A stretch of DNA of 64,000 nt from Adineta vaga (lineage: Eukaryota; Rotifera). The position numbers were made by a program, and so were the translations under genes. The notes beneath the pieces are model-generated. The model was not told the DNA's origin and made no database searches. It worked only from the letters and a program-made list of their open reading frames with translations. The stretch covers positions 10,044,001-10,108,000 of the forward strand of contig CP075495.1 in NCBI GenBank assembly GCA_021613535.1, in the 5' to 3' direction. Below are positions 51,600 through 63,183 of this stretch, piece after piece (within the stretch, counting starts at the first letter, position 1; each line of letters starts with the position of its first letter).

Positions 51600-52640
51600 T
51601 CTAATTGCTCAATCAGTGAAAATTGAACCGTTTCTAATTCTCGACCATCTGATGGTTTTAATGCCAATGAGAGACTAAAAATGTTTAACTTGTAAATCAA
51701 AAACTGATGATAATACTAATGTAGTATCAACATTTAATGAAGGATCTGAATCTCAATTACTATCTACTATAAAAAGAGGAAAAAGTGTACGAAGTTTTTT
51801 TTTTTGTCATTTTCTGCATGAATCAATTTCATTGGATAAACGACCTTCAGTAAAATTCATTTGCACTCTACGAACATTAGCTTCGAAATATCGACAAACA
51901 AATATCTTTTTCTACATCATTCATTAAATCATTGTGAACGGCAATAATTAGTCATTTTTGCTCGACGTGTATATTATTCAGCTTTTCGAACATAGTCAAC
52001 AGTATATTTTCCATATTGAAACGGAACTGTAATTAAACATGATGAAGTACGTTGATGTCGATCAGAAAATATCATGGAATAAATAGAACTATTCTAATAT
52101 ATTTCATGATTCATACATACTTTCATAAGAAAATCTGCAGATTAAAGTACACAAATGGGTTCTACATATTGATCGAATAAATATTTGATCGCATACATAG
52201 AGATATATAAGAAAAAAAATATTTAACTTGTTCACACTCAGTTATCTGTCAGGAACCAGTTTCATATACTTGCTGATCTACTAATAATGCAGTTATTTGT
52301 GGTAAAGAATGAGATTGTTCAATTGGATTCGTTATCTGTATGTACATATTTGGTCAAGAAAAAAAATCTGTTTTATATAATTCACATCAGTAATGGAGAA
52401 AAATAAGATTACGAATATTGATCGAGAAGGGTTTATGATAGTTGAAGATGAATAGAAATATGACATTTTAGAATGTCTGAGTCTTAAAAGGCAAGTATTT
52501 TCTCTCACAATCATGTCATTTACAATAACATGAAAGCTTCGATTCAGATATGTTTTGTTTTCTTGATGCAAAATTAACGGAGTAGATTTTTCTCGATTGC
52601 CATTTAAAACCAACAGTTTCCACTGCATTATTCATATCAA
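51600..52640 (-). pseudogene. Decayed protein-coding remnant, family unknown
   Basis: On the minus strand several stretches read like protein but are broken by stops and shifts: KWQSRKI-type text near 52600, EQSHSLPQITALLVDQQVYE near 52300, YAIKYLFDQYVEPICVL near 52170, FSDRHQRTSSCLITVPFQYG near 52040, and a piece with VCRYFEANVRRVQMNFTEGR near 51890. Their spacing and order suggest one former gene. I cannot name the family, and some of these may be chance. Confidence 0.3.
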
Positions 52641-53084
52641 TGCAATTGATTATGGTCGAAATAATCGTTAGATATTTTCAATACAAGCTATGTATCGTGA
52701 AAGAAAGAATATTACTTATATTATTGTAATAATCCCGAAATATAGATCACCAAAAGTTTACTGCAAAAATAATGAGAACGTCGAAAAATATACCCTTCTT
52801 TTAGTAATCATGCTTAGTAATCCGATTACATATTCGTTAATCTAGATGATTTTATTTTGAATAACTTTTTAATTATAATACATCTGTTCTTTGATCAAAT
52901 CAGGTCGTTTGAGTTCGTTTTTGTTAATCGTAGACCACAAGACACTATCTCCGTAGAAGAAAGTTATCTGCTCATATGATTTATGAAAGAAAATGTATTC
53001 AGTTCATAATATGTTTTAGACAACCGATTAAATTATTCAAAATTCAAAGTGAAACAGTCTGTTTGGTATTAGTATGTTATACAA

Positions 53085-53401
53085 TGAAATTAGTGATAAA
53101 AAAAGAGACAAAATTATGATTTTCTTCATTTTTCGACGTTTCGTCATCTTCGATGACATCGTCAGGATACCACGAACTATACCATCATATTTAATTTTTG
53201 TGTTTAAATCTTGTTCATAGTGAAGTCATAATGCTTTCAATAAATATGATGGTATAGTTCGTGGTATCCTGACGATGTCATCGTAGATGACGAAACGTCG
53301 AAAAATGAAGAAAATCATAATTTTGTCTCTCTTCACAGAAAAATCACCTATTTTTGTTAAAAATTGCATCTTATTTTAATTTTTGTGTTGAAATTAGTGA
53401 T
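53085..53401. mobile_element. Inverted-repeat insertion with hammerhead-like core and 13-bp target duplication
   Basis: The direct repeat TGAAATTAGTGAT occurs at 53085-53097 and 53389-53401 and brackets 291 bp. Inside, 53104-53192 and 53242-53330 are 89-bp inverted arms that differ at a single base, with a 49-bp loop. In the right arm CTGACGA (53269-53275) is followed by a 6-bp hairpin (GTCATC, loop GTA, GATGAC) and GAAACGTC (53292-53299). This resembles the hammerhead ribozyme core of Penelope-like and related retroelements with a minimal stem III. The left arm carries the same core on the minus strand. No coding region is present, so it is a small non-autonomous copy or a head-to-head fragment. 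Confidence 0.7.
53104..53330. repeat. 89-bp inverted repeat with 49-bp loop
   Basis: Arms 53104-53192 and 53242-53330 are reverse complements, with one mismatch in the small hairpin loop (GAA against GTA). The near identity implies recent origin or ongoing conversion between the arms. Confidence 0.95.
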
Positions 53402-55357
53402 GTTTAATAAATTCGATGAAAAAAATCTATATCTCAGTTCAATAGGAGAGAAACAATGTATATTATTCAATATTTGATAATATTATGAAAACATATAAAA
53501 ATTCTTTGATCGCAATTGAATTTATTTCGTTAAATTAGTCAAGATAGAACTTGAATGGTAGACAGTGAAGCATTTGAAAATTCTAACAGAACAAACATTA
53601 CATGTAGCTAAAACAACTTTCCATTTAATCATATCAACTTATTTAAGTAATGAAAATTTCCAGTAATAGGAATATTTAGAAATAGTCTATTTAATTTCAG
53701 TAACAAAATACAAAGAATCAAGAACTTTGCTACAAAAATACTTTTCTTTTAAAAATATTACATAAAAATTTTATTGAAATACAATTTAATTAATTATATT
53801 ACATAAATGTTCTCAAGAATTTTAAGTTTTCATTCGATGTTGAGTCTTATGGATATCATTTCAAAAAAAATAAACTTCATAATACATAACATCAACGACA
53901 TTTCACTAACTTATTGTTTTGGACTAGATACTTGTGCATTGACGTATTACAAAGTTGTTCCTATTGTTAAAAAGATTAAACAATACTGAGAATTAGAAAA
54001 AAAAACTTCATTTCCTCTATTCTTTTTAATGAATCATGCATATCATATATTCTCAGAACTTCTCTCATTAAAAAATGTACCGACTAAAAAAAACTATTTC
54101 TTCCTAGAAAAATTTCTCTAAAAGTCGACGGAAGCTCGAGATATATACTTTGTTGAATCTAATATTGAAGAAAAAAACAAAATTTTCTCGCAAAATAGTG
54201 AGTAGTATTGTTTGAATATTAGAAAAATTTCCACTAATGTTGAAAACTTAAGATAAATGAGTAGTTAAGATAGCAGATATCGTTGTTTAATTTGAAAGAA
54301 TTCAATTTATTGACTTTTCTAACTTTCAAAGGGAGACTATTTTAAATAATTATACAAACAATCGCTTCAATTTTCAAGGATACAAAGAAATGTAATGTTT
54401 CATTTTTTTTTCTCTTAAAACTTCTGGTCATAATCTTTAGACAGTCCAAAGTTTTAACCATCTTTTTCTCTAGATGATTCGCTTGAAAAATACAAATTTT
54501 GAATAATAAACAAGTTTGAACTTTGCTTTTTGAAAAAGTGTGTTCCCTTGCCAACTAAAATAAAAATTACTATTTTCTTTTCATAGTCATCGATCATTTT
54601 CGTTTTGAATAAAAACTCCTTTTGCTTCTCTTGCTTGTCAATGCACCTTTTTCGTACGAAAATTTATAAAAGGACGTTAGTTTCCTTTTCTCATTTGAAT
54701 TCCATTACCAATGATATTTAAACAATGAATATATTAATATGAAAATATAATGAAAGAAAAAAGAATTGTCAGTGAAAAAAATTGATTAATAAAAAGGAAT
54801 CTACATTTTTTATCTTTTTCTTCATACTCATACTTTCCGAATCCTAAGACTTTAGAAAAAACCAGAGCGTAAGATTTTTCATTTTTTCTTACTAATAATA
54901 GTTCATGACTCGAAGTATATAGTAGGTTTTCTTTCTTTGACAAATAGCTCTAATGAAACATATTGAATTTTTTATTAAACATCGTTGAGAACGATAAAGA
55001 AGTCAAAAAAAGGAGAAACTATATAAATTTTTAGTTACTATAGAAATCTGAGATACGATAATGGAAACGAGCGCAACACATACATACATAGTTCTATTAA
55101 CCTCTATGAAAACTTCGGGCGAAAGGTTATAAAATGCACCTTATCGTACTTTCTGCCTTTTTTGTATACTTCAATTATATATTGAGAAGAATATCGGCTG
55201 TTTTTTATTACAGATTATTCAATTTCTACCACGAATCAATCAAGCAAGAAACGTTTTTATTAGATCAAATTTTTCAATTCTTTATTGACTCAAATAAAAG
55301 TTCTTAAAAACTATAGAAGTAATACTTCATTCACTCATTGACGATTTATAGTTAAAA
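53402..55357. other. Intergenic, 2 kb
   Basis: AT-rich sequence between the inverted-repeat insertion and the zinc-binding protein gene. No credible coding exon or RNA gene was seen. Confidence 0.45.
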
Positions 55358-56936
55358 ATGCAACGGTAAGTAAAAGAGAACTGTAAGAATCATTTTTATT
55401 ATAGAAAATCGACATTTTCTTTGAAAATATCATTCGGTCAATATGCCATTCGTTATAGTACTTTCATATGTCGTTAATATTCAAAAAGAATCTTCTAATC
55501 TATTTTCTCGTATGTTTAACATTCATGTAATTCTAAGGTAAAATAAATATTTGATCGTTTAATTATAAACCGAATTGAAAGAAAGAAATTCTTTTCATTC
55601 TTGAAAAAAATCTCCTTTTTTTCTTGATTCCTTTATAATGCATATATGTTTTGTTTGAATTATCAAAAAATTTTCTTTTTATTTAAGGATGAATCAAAAT
55701 ACCAATGAAACAATGAAACGTGTTCCTATGTCCATTACATCAACATCACCGATATCATCATCATCATCATCATCATCATCATCGCGTGTTCATTCAAGAG
55801 ATCATTCACCACCACCGGATCTTCTCTGGATAAGTAAACAACAACAACAACATCCATTAGCACACACACATCCATTAAAGAATACAGTTCGAGCAAATAA
55901 CAATGGTGTACGCTATAAATTTGATGGTAAACAATGGCGAGCATTATGTCAATCAGCTGATGGATGTGAATGTCGAAATTTAGCATTTCGTTCATCGTTA
56001 TGTCAAAAACATTTTTATAAATCACATCTTTTAAAACGGCCATATAAAAAATCTGGATCACATTCCGCTGCAATACGAGGAATGCCACCACTTGCTTTGA
56101 GACGACCAATAAATCATCCTCAGTATCATCCTATGAATGAGCATACATATGAAGAAGGAGAAGATTCAATTGAAGTTTTGGAGAATAATGAAGTAAGTTT
56201 AATGAAAAGAAAAATAAAGTCTTACATGTATATGTGTAAAATGATTTGATTTATTTAGTTTAAATTAACCAAACCAGGCAATTGTAATAAAGTATCAAAA
56301 AATGAATCTGAACAAGAATTTACTTATTTTTCAATTGATTGTGATTCACAATTTGAACCATATACACATGAATTACAACCGATAGAATCGAAATCAGTAT
56401 GTAAAAAATCTAGTCTTGAAAAAATAAATAGCTCTTCTCTTTCTTTCGAATCTTTATAGTGTTCACAAATGAATCGAATGAATTCGACAAGTAATGAAAT
56501 TCTTGTATCAAAAGAATCTGAAAATCCATCGTTTAATATTTCCATGCTAAAAATAACTGAATCAATCCGTTCCGGTTTACCACCATTAACACGTACTGAA
56601 GAAAAATCTCTAGCAAATGAACTTATTATTCAACTACCGAATGATATATCCTTCTCAATGGCTGAACAAATAGCACGTCGTCGAGCATGTGAAATTGTTA
56701 TGGATAATTATTCACATCAATTATTCCCAACTAATATAATATGTGAATGGTTTTATGATTTTCTTTTACGTAATCCACGTTTACCCATACATTTTCCCGC
56801 ATGGTTTTCTTCAGTTAAATCAACAATACCTTCAACTGATCAAATTATTGATATTAAAATATGGGAACTTGGATTGGTAACAAGATCAGTGATAGCATCA
56901 TCTTCATCATATTCAACTAGTTCATCATCACCATGA
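55358..56936 (+). CDS. Putative zinc-binding regulator with a Cys-rich RYKFDGKQW module
   Basis: Four exons: 55358-55365, 55688-56192, 56259-56396 and 56460-56936, giving 375 residues. The first is an 8-nt coding exon (Met-Gln plus two bases) with a perfect gtaagt donor. If it is rejected, the start is ATG 55689, three residues later. The N terminus is Ser-rich (a run of about eleven Ser). At about residues 75-115 lies GVRYKFDGKQWRALCQSADG then CECRNLAFRSSLCQKHFYK, whose C-x7-C-x-C-x8-C-x2-H spacing suggests one zinc ion. Similar short modules occur in some DNA-binding regulators, recalled without certainty. A basic segment (LLKRPYKKSGSH) follows. The C-terminal third contains a helical region (SMAEQIARRRACEIVMDNYS) and a Ser-rich end. 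Function is unknown. Confidence 0.7.
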
Positions 56937-57529
56937 CAGAATTTTCTCTTTCGTGTTGATATTTTATTGTTCTTGTATTCTTTTTTTTTCGTAAAATATA
57001 AATTAATAAGTCTATATTGAGGTCATATATTAAAATTATAAATTTTTGTTTTCTATGATAGTTGAAACTAGAATGACTTGTATTTCGTATTACAGCAAGA
57101 TGAGATGGATAAAATTGAATAGTATACAATTATTAGTTGATGCTATTATCAAGTCTATACTTAAAGCATCAAAAACTAGGAGTAATTATGCTTTGTAAAT
57201 ATCAGTCCATGCAAGTAAAATATATTGAAAACAGTAGGTTTCATATAAGTCTATATATATGACATTGATATAACTAAAATTTTTACACAAGAAGTCTAGC
57301 ATCTTAACCATATGATCGAGCAGATGTATATGTTTTTTTGGTGACATATAGTATTATGAAATTGATAATGCACATTCTAGAAGTAATTAAGAATTATCTA
57401 TGAGTCATTGCATCAGGCAATAAAGTTTTTATCTCGTGAGAATCTGATCAGATGTTTTATTAAGAAAAATTATTGTGATACTATCCGATCGAACATCATT
57501 CATTTTAATTCAAATACGAAAAAAATAAC
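56937..57529. other. Intergenic spacer
   Basis: AT-rich region between two plus-strand genes. Nothing was recognised. Confidence 0.45.
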
Positions 57530-58206
57530 ATGCACGTCTTTCTTTTTATCATTGTTGCAGCCAGTACCGTTTTCTCAACCAGTCAAGCTGCATCAAGTAT
57601 AGTTTTTCGCTGAAAAAGAGAATTATTCATTTGAATATTTTGGTAATAGATTGTTCGCTATGTAACTTGGGAGAAGAATTTATTCCATCAAATGGATACA
57701 ATTGTTTTTCACTAAGTAATGCCCATGTTGCTTGTACTTGTCCTGATCAACGATATACACTGGATAAACCTTGCCGTATGATATTTCTTGAAATAGTCTA
57801 ATTAATTTTCTATTGATGAGATTTTTATAGGTATTTGTGAACGAGAAAACATCTGTGGTGATAATGCCGGAAATCTATGTTCAGAAGTATTAGATACGGT
57901 ATCAAGTACTCAAAACGATGAAACACATCATTTTAGTTGCTTTTGTACTGATTATACTTTCTTTATCGGAAAAGCTTGTCCATCAAGTAAAATTTCGAAA
58001 ATTCCTTCTCCGATTATATTCTCTTTGATTCTTTTCTAGCTACAACAGTAGCAACAAGCACTACAACAACACAACCAACAGATCCAGTAACAACAACCCA
58101 ATTTATAGATACTACAGTAACAACCACGACCCAAAAAATGACACGACCACCAACAACAACAACAAAAACAACAACAGAAGACGATGAATTCGTTGAATAT
58201 AATTAG
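57530..58206 (+). CDS. Secreted Cys-rich protein with Thr-rich mucin-like tail
   Basis: Four exons: 57530-57596, 57650-57775, 57831-57986 and 58040-58206, giving 171 residues. A signal peptide (MHVFLFIIVAASTVFSTSQA) is followed by two small disulphide-rich, EGF-like modules. The first carries CSLCNLGEEFIPSNGYNC then ACTCPDQRYTLDKPC. The second carries ICERENICGDNAGNLC then SCFCTDYTFFIGKAC. The C-terminal exon is almost entirely Thr with Val, Pro and Gln, a likely O-glycosylated stalk, ending in DDEFVEYN. No membrane helix or GPI-type hydrophobic end is visible, so secretion is expected. The family is not recognised beyond EGF-like. Confidence 0.75.
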
Positions 58207-58484
58207 AAACTAACTCTTTCGCATTATTTAATCACTTTAATCATTAAAAACTATGCTTTAAGGATCCTTTTTCTTTTCTTTCTCATTCAGTTTGTCAATA
58301 AAAAAGAAAAGGAATTATGAAATCATTCGAAAGAAAAATCGAATATTTATCGTAAGCTGCTAGGCATTCTTGTATGAAACTCCAACGTTTGTTTGCTTTT
58401 TAAAAACGAAAAAAAAGAGATGTATTTATAGAATTGTATATTAAAACTCAGATGACATACTAGAGAAGTAAAGAACATCAAAAG

Positions 58485-60170
58485 ATGGCGACATCACGAA
58501 TAAGTATCAATACAAATCTATCTTCTAATACACGTGAACAGCGTCAAGCTCAAGTGCGTATACGTGCACTTCAACGACGAACTAGTAAGTAAAATATTAA
58601 GACAAACAATTTTTGAAAGAAATAATATTCGTTGCTGTTGTTGTATGTAATGAATAATTTAATGTATTGTTTATTCAATAGACGCTCTATATGAAGATTT
58701 ATCTCGTTCATCAATTCTTGCTAAAACAGCTGTCGATGATTTTAAACAAGCTTATACATCAATTACAAATGAATTTCAAGAACAACGGCAACATCTTCTT
58801 CAACATCTTCATCATATTAAAGAAGATATAAAACAGTAGATTATATTCTTTTCATTAGAATAATCAGTCATCTATTAAATATTTTGCTTAGATCAACAAG
58901 TGAATTAAATAAAATACATAAAAATCTTCATACTGTTCAGTCTCATCAGCAAACAAAAAAGTGAAATTAATAGTTGTTCGTTGTAAATTTCATTTAAAAT
59001 GATTTTATACAGATCCTCAACGAATTCAACTAATGATGAAATTCATCAAATGAATGATATGATTGAAGATATTGATCGTGTATTAATTAAAATAGCACAA
59101 CAATTGAAACCCGTAAGTACGTTGATTTCTCTTTCTCGTCTTATTTTCCTATACAAGAAAATAAATAGTTTCGTTATATACCTTCAAATGATCAAACAAC
59201 AATCAATAGACCATATGGTTCACGATTTGCTAAAAACTCATATTATAAAACGATTGAATTACCATCAACATTATCCAATGATAATCAGAATTTTTCTATG
59301 TATAGACTTTACACTATTGATGTAGATATAACGCCAAAATGGGTTGTTGCATCTATTGATAAACGCATCTTTCTATGTGATACCGAAGGCGAAGTACGTA
59401 TATTTTCGTATTCACGTAGTTTACGTCGACAACCATTATTAACAGAACATTTTCATCTGGCTACTTTACGTGTAATATTATCATTTACAGTTACAGAAGA
59501 TTATTTAGTTGCATTCGAAGCTCCTACACAAACATTAACATTACATACACACCATGGTGGAATACTTTTACGTTTATCATTTCCATATGATCCTATTATG
59601 ATGATTCGAAGTAATTATCATAAGAAGAATCAAATTTGGACATGTAGTCATATACAACGAAAATGTTATCGACTTCTTCTCGATCATTTGATGAAAGAAG
59701 TAACAATTTTTGATGAATATGATTTAACAAATTCAATTTCAAATTCGGTTCCAGCACCTATTGGAATCTCAACTGATGATAAAGATCGTATTGCTGTACA
59801 TGATATTAATACAGTGACATTAGATCGTCTATTACTCTTTATTAATGATGAAATTATGACTATATCACTTGATTTTGTTAAATATCTTGATAGTCTAGCT
59901 ACGTCTCGTATTGAACATATCTTATTAATTTCTAAACAAGAACATTTAGTTGCTATTATTTATGCACCGAAATATTCTATGAATGAATTACGTGAAATTA
60001 TTATTGCAGATATTAGTGTTACTCCGGCACAAATACTCTATCGTTTACCTGAACCGAATGGTATTCGAGGTGTTGATATAACATCAAATGGTGAACTAGT
60101 CTATACAGTTCCAACACAAAAAAATAAACGAATTCCGACTAAAATGCACATCTATAGTTTATTTCGTTAA
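58485..60170 (+). CDS. Unknown protein: N-terminal coiled coil plus propeller-like C-terminal region
   Basis: Five exons: 58485-58584, 58682-58835, 58892-58960, 59013-59112 and 59169-60170, giving 474 residues in consistent phases. Residues 1-140 are helical (REQRQAQVRIRALQRRTNAL; ITNEFQEQRQHLLQHLHHI). The last exon begins FRYIPSNDQTTINRPYGSRF and then shows repeated beta-strand blocks with turns such as WVVASIDKRIFLCDTEGEVR, DYLVAFEAPTQTLTLHTHHG, KNQIWTCSHIQRKCYRLLLD and GIRGVDITSNGELVYTVPTQ. This pattern resembles NHL- or WD-type propeller blades without their exact signatures. There is no signal peptide or membrane helix. It may be a lineage-specific family. TRIM-like architecture is possible, but no RING or B-box is present. 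Confidence 0.7.
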
Positions 60171-60692
60171 TGTATAAATTGATCATGAAATGTTTTCTTA
60201 ATTGAATAAGATTATTGGAATACGAGAAGATATTTTACTAATGATTACAATTTCTATTTGATAGCCATCTAGTTTGAAAAAGAAAAGAAGAAATACGTGA
60301 ATATAATAAATCTGTTTTTTGTTATTTTTTTCAAGGAGAGATAACTGTATGATAACTCATTCAACGACCAATGTACGCAAAATAACAACAAAAACAGAAT
60401 GAAATTATTTATATTTATGAGTATCTATACATGTGTGTGAATACATACATAGCATAGCATAACATCAATAATTAACATGAAATAAATAACGCGATTCGAT
60501 TCGTTTTTCGTTCGTTCTTTTATAAAGATAAAATACGGAATATTTCATTTTAATAATCATGTCTAATGATGACTACAGTTATATTTAACTTGTCTCGTGT
60601 TTTATCACCTTTATACTTTTCAACCCATTGCTTTTCTATGAGTCTATTCTTTATGCTATTCATACCTGTCGATATTCAAATAAAGTAAGAAT
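60171..60692. other. Intergenic spacer
   Basis: AT-rich spacer between two plus-strand genes. Nothing specific was recognised. Confidence 0.45.
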
Positions 60693-61450
60693 ATGAGATC
60701 GTTAGTAATATACGTAATCATTACTTGTTTTGCTGTTTGGATTGGATATCATCGATATAAGATCTCACAAGTAAAATTTAATCTTATATTTTATATTCAG
60801 AAGTTTATCATATAAACTTATTTTAGTTCACACGAAGTCGATCGAAAGGTTCATATAATATTTCATCTTCACAAAAAAATATTACGGATGAATATCAATT
60901 CTATAATCGATCTGAACAAAATCGAAATGGTTATTTTGAATTTAAACATATCGTTTACAAATACGGACTTTGTGGTAATCTTCAAACGCCTCCATTGAAA
61001 CGACCCTGTACACCCTATTTACATGTACATCCTTATCAAAACGAACAGTTTATACTTCTTCAAGGTCAACTATCTTATCATCTTGGTGCAACAATTCATT
61101 CCTGTGATATTCATACATGTCCATCACCAATTATAATTCCACCATTAGTTCCTCATACATTTTGGATGAATGATAATCAAGAAGATCTAATTCTAACTAT
61201 TCGCATTGAACCCGCATATAGAACTTATGGATTACGAGCTGAATCATTTGAAAATATAGTTGGTGCTCATCGTGATAATGTTTTAAATCTATGGCAAGCA
61301 TTTGTCTTTATTGAAAATATTGATACATATCCCGTATTTCTTCCATTATTTTTCTCGAAACTTTTTATTAAAACTGGTTCTTTAATTGGACATTTACTCG
61401 GTTATCAAGTAGAATATGATGAATATACAACACGAAATTTTGAAATTTAA
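60693..61450 (+). CDS. Membrane-anchored cupin-domain protein
   Basis: Two exons, 60693-60770 and 60827-61450, give 233 residues. An N-terminal membrane anchor (SLVIYVIITCFAVWIGYHRY) precedes a linker and a single cupin fold at about residues 75-160. Cupin motif 1 is HVHPYQNEQFILLQG, with two His and one Glu as metal ligands. Motif 2 is PPLVPHTFWMN, with the third His. Small cupins of this type may be metal-dependent oxygenases, isomerases or binding proteins; the substrate is unknown. A C-terminal hydrophobic segment lies near VFLPLFFSKLFI. The TAA stop ends at 61450 and the glycosyltransferase stop on the other strand begins at 61451. Confidence 0.75.
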
Positions 61451-63183
61451 TTAACTAAGTGTATTTTTATTTGATGCACCATGTTTACAAACTTTCTTTC
61501 CACGTATCATGACTTCATGTAAAGCATAGAATTCGACTAGTGAATAGATAATTAATACAAAAGGTGTTAGAAGAAAATGAAAAAGATTTCGAAGAAAAAA
61601 AATACATTCATCAACATTTAACAATCGGGGAATAAATATATCAATGATGAAAGCAATTAAAAATGCGAACATTTGAATTGTAAAGAATATATACATGAGA
61701 TAGATAATAGAACTGGGAATTTCTTCAAGGAGAAATAATGTCGAGATAAAAGATGTTAGACTATAAAGACCACTTGAACAGAGCAATATACCGTAATAAA
61801 TAAGAAAAGTTATTGACCATGAAACTGACGTCAATAATGGAATACGTCGAGATTTTACCATAAAATAATGAAATACTTCAGCTGCACCTATTGTCCATCG
61901 TCGTGCTTGTCGTGCCCATTCCATAAATTCATATTCAATAGTTCGACCACATGTAGGTCCACTTAAAACAGGTGTTAAAACCATTTGAATCGAAAGACGA
62001 TGACCTGTTACACCCATCCATCGAATAAGACATATAATATCATCCATTTGATAGGCAGGATGTACGAAATTTCCTGCCTTAGCCAATGATAATGAAAAAG
62101 AAAAAATGCTCATTGTATTAATAGAAAATGGTATTAATGCACCTAACATTAATGTACTTCGAAGTATACCAGTAATGCGCGTGAAAAATGATAGACCATC
62201 TAAATTCCAATTGTAAAATAATGGTGGTTGATAAATAGTTGTTAATGCTGGAAAATTTGCTTTTATATATTGATAAGTTAATGCAGCAATGTATTGTCGA
62301 TGAAATTGTGAATCAGCATCACATGTTGTTATGAGAATATGATCTCCATTGGTTTCATTTAATTTTAATTGTTCAACTGCTGTACGTAATGCATAATTAG
62401 CATTCGAACATTTACCTGGAATTTCATTGACAAGTCCATATGGATGTATAGTAAAAATAAGTTTTCGAAAACCTGTTTGTGCATAATAAGTTTCTAATGT
62501 TTGACATTTTAAATGAACATCTGGTGTACGTTCTTCAAATGAGATAACCATCGTTATCCGACTAACTTCTGTTTGTGCGGCAAGAGTATCCACACTTCGT
62601 TTGATTAATTCTAATGGTTCTTTGTAACAACTAATAACAACCAAATGCTGAATCTTATTGCTTTCTTCAGTTGTTAACAAAGCAGAATAATCATCATATC
62701 GATGACTAAAAAATAGAAATGCGACTAAAGACAAAACAAAAGGAGATAGCTATTAACTAACCGATATAGTATAAACGCATTACGTCCTGCAAGCAGACTG
62801 ATGATAAGCCAAATGATTACAAATATACATTGAATAGAAGGTAAAATATATATAGCTAGTTCATTGGAAACAAACGGAAGCCAAAGTGGTAATGGACAGA
62901 TGATCCAAACAAGTAAATTGAAAAGTAAATTCCAACGAAATCGTTGTTGTCCACTTTTGATATCATGATGATTGATTGGAATTGTTGATTCTGGTATCGA
63001 TATACTAATATTGTTATCTGATATTTTTGGTGTTGATACTGGTAACACTTCTTCTGGTATTGTATAATGATCATTAGATGAAATAGCTCGTCGATATGCT
63101 GGCTTATAGTCAATTTTTTCTGGTTGGAATCCTGTATTTTGATAACTAGAAGTTGCTTTGAGAATTTTTTGATGAAACGACAT
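61451..63183 (-). CDS. Family 2 glycosyltransferase, multipass membrane
   Basis: Two exons, 63183-62762 and 62705-61451, join in phase 2 and give 558 residues. A cytosolic leader of about 90 residues is followed by two membrane helices (LLFNLLVWIICPLPLWLPF; AIYILPSIQCIFVIIWLIIS). The GT-A domain follows, with IQHLVVISCYKEP, the acceptor region GKCSNANYALR, the metal-binding TCDADSQ at about residue 265, and QARRW in the QxxRW position of processive-type enzymes. Four to five C-terminal membrane helices end the protein. The arrangement resembles Glyco_trans_2_3 enzymes of bacteria and fungi more than animal hyaluronan or chitin synthases. The sugar donor and product are unknown. A horizontal origin is possible. 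Confidence 0.83.

Larger units (their letters stand above)
48758..53084. other. Gene-poor stretch upstream of the neuropeptide gene
   Basis: No intact gene was found apart from an exon-like island (49178-49045) and a decayed coding remnant (about 51600-52640), listed separately. The rest is AT-rich with short meaningless ORFs. Confidence 0.45.

Noticed and set aside
55735-56109. Minus-strand ORF of 124 codons ending in a Met run
   Set aside because: It is antisense to the Ser-rich exon of the zinc-binding protein. The Met run is the complement of CAT/TCA codons.
61600-62600. Possibility that the GT2 gene is a chitin synthase
   Set aside because: The expected chitin-synthase motifs (EDR and QRRRW in context) were not seen; QARRW and the general GT2 plan support only a family-level call.
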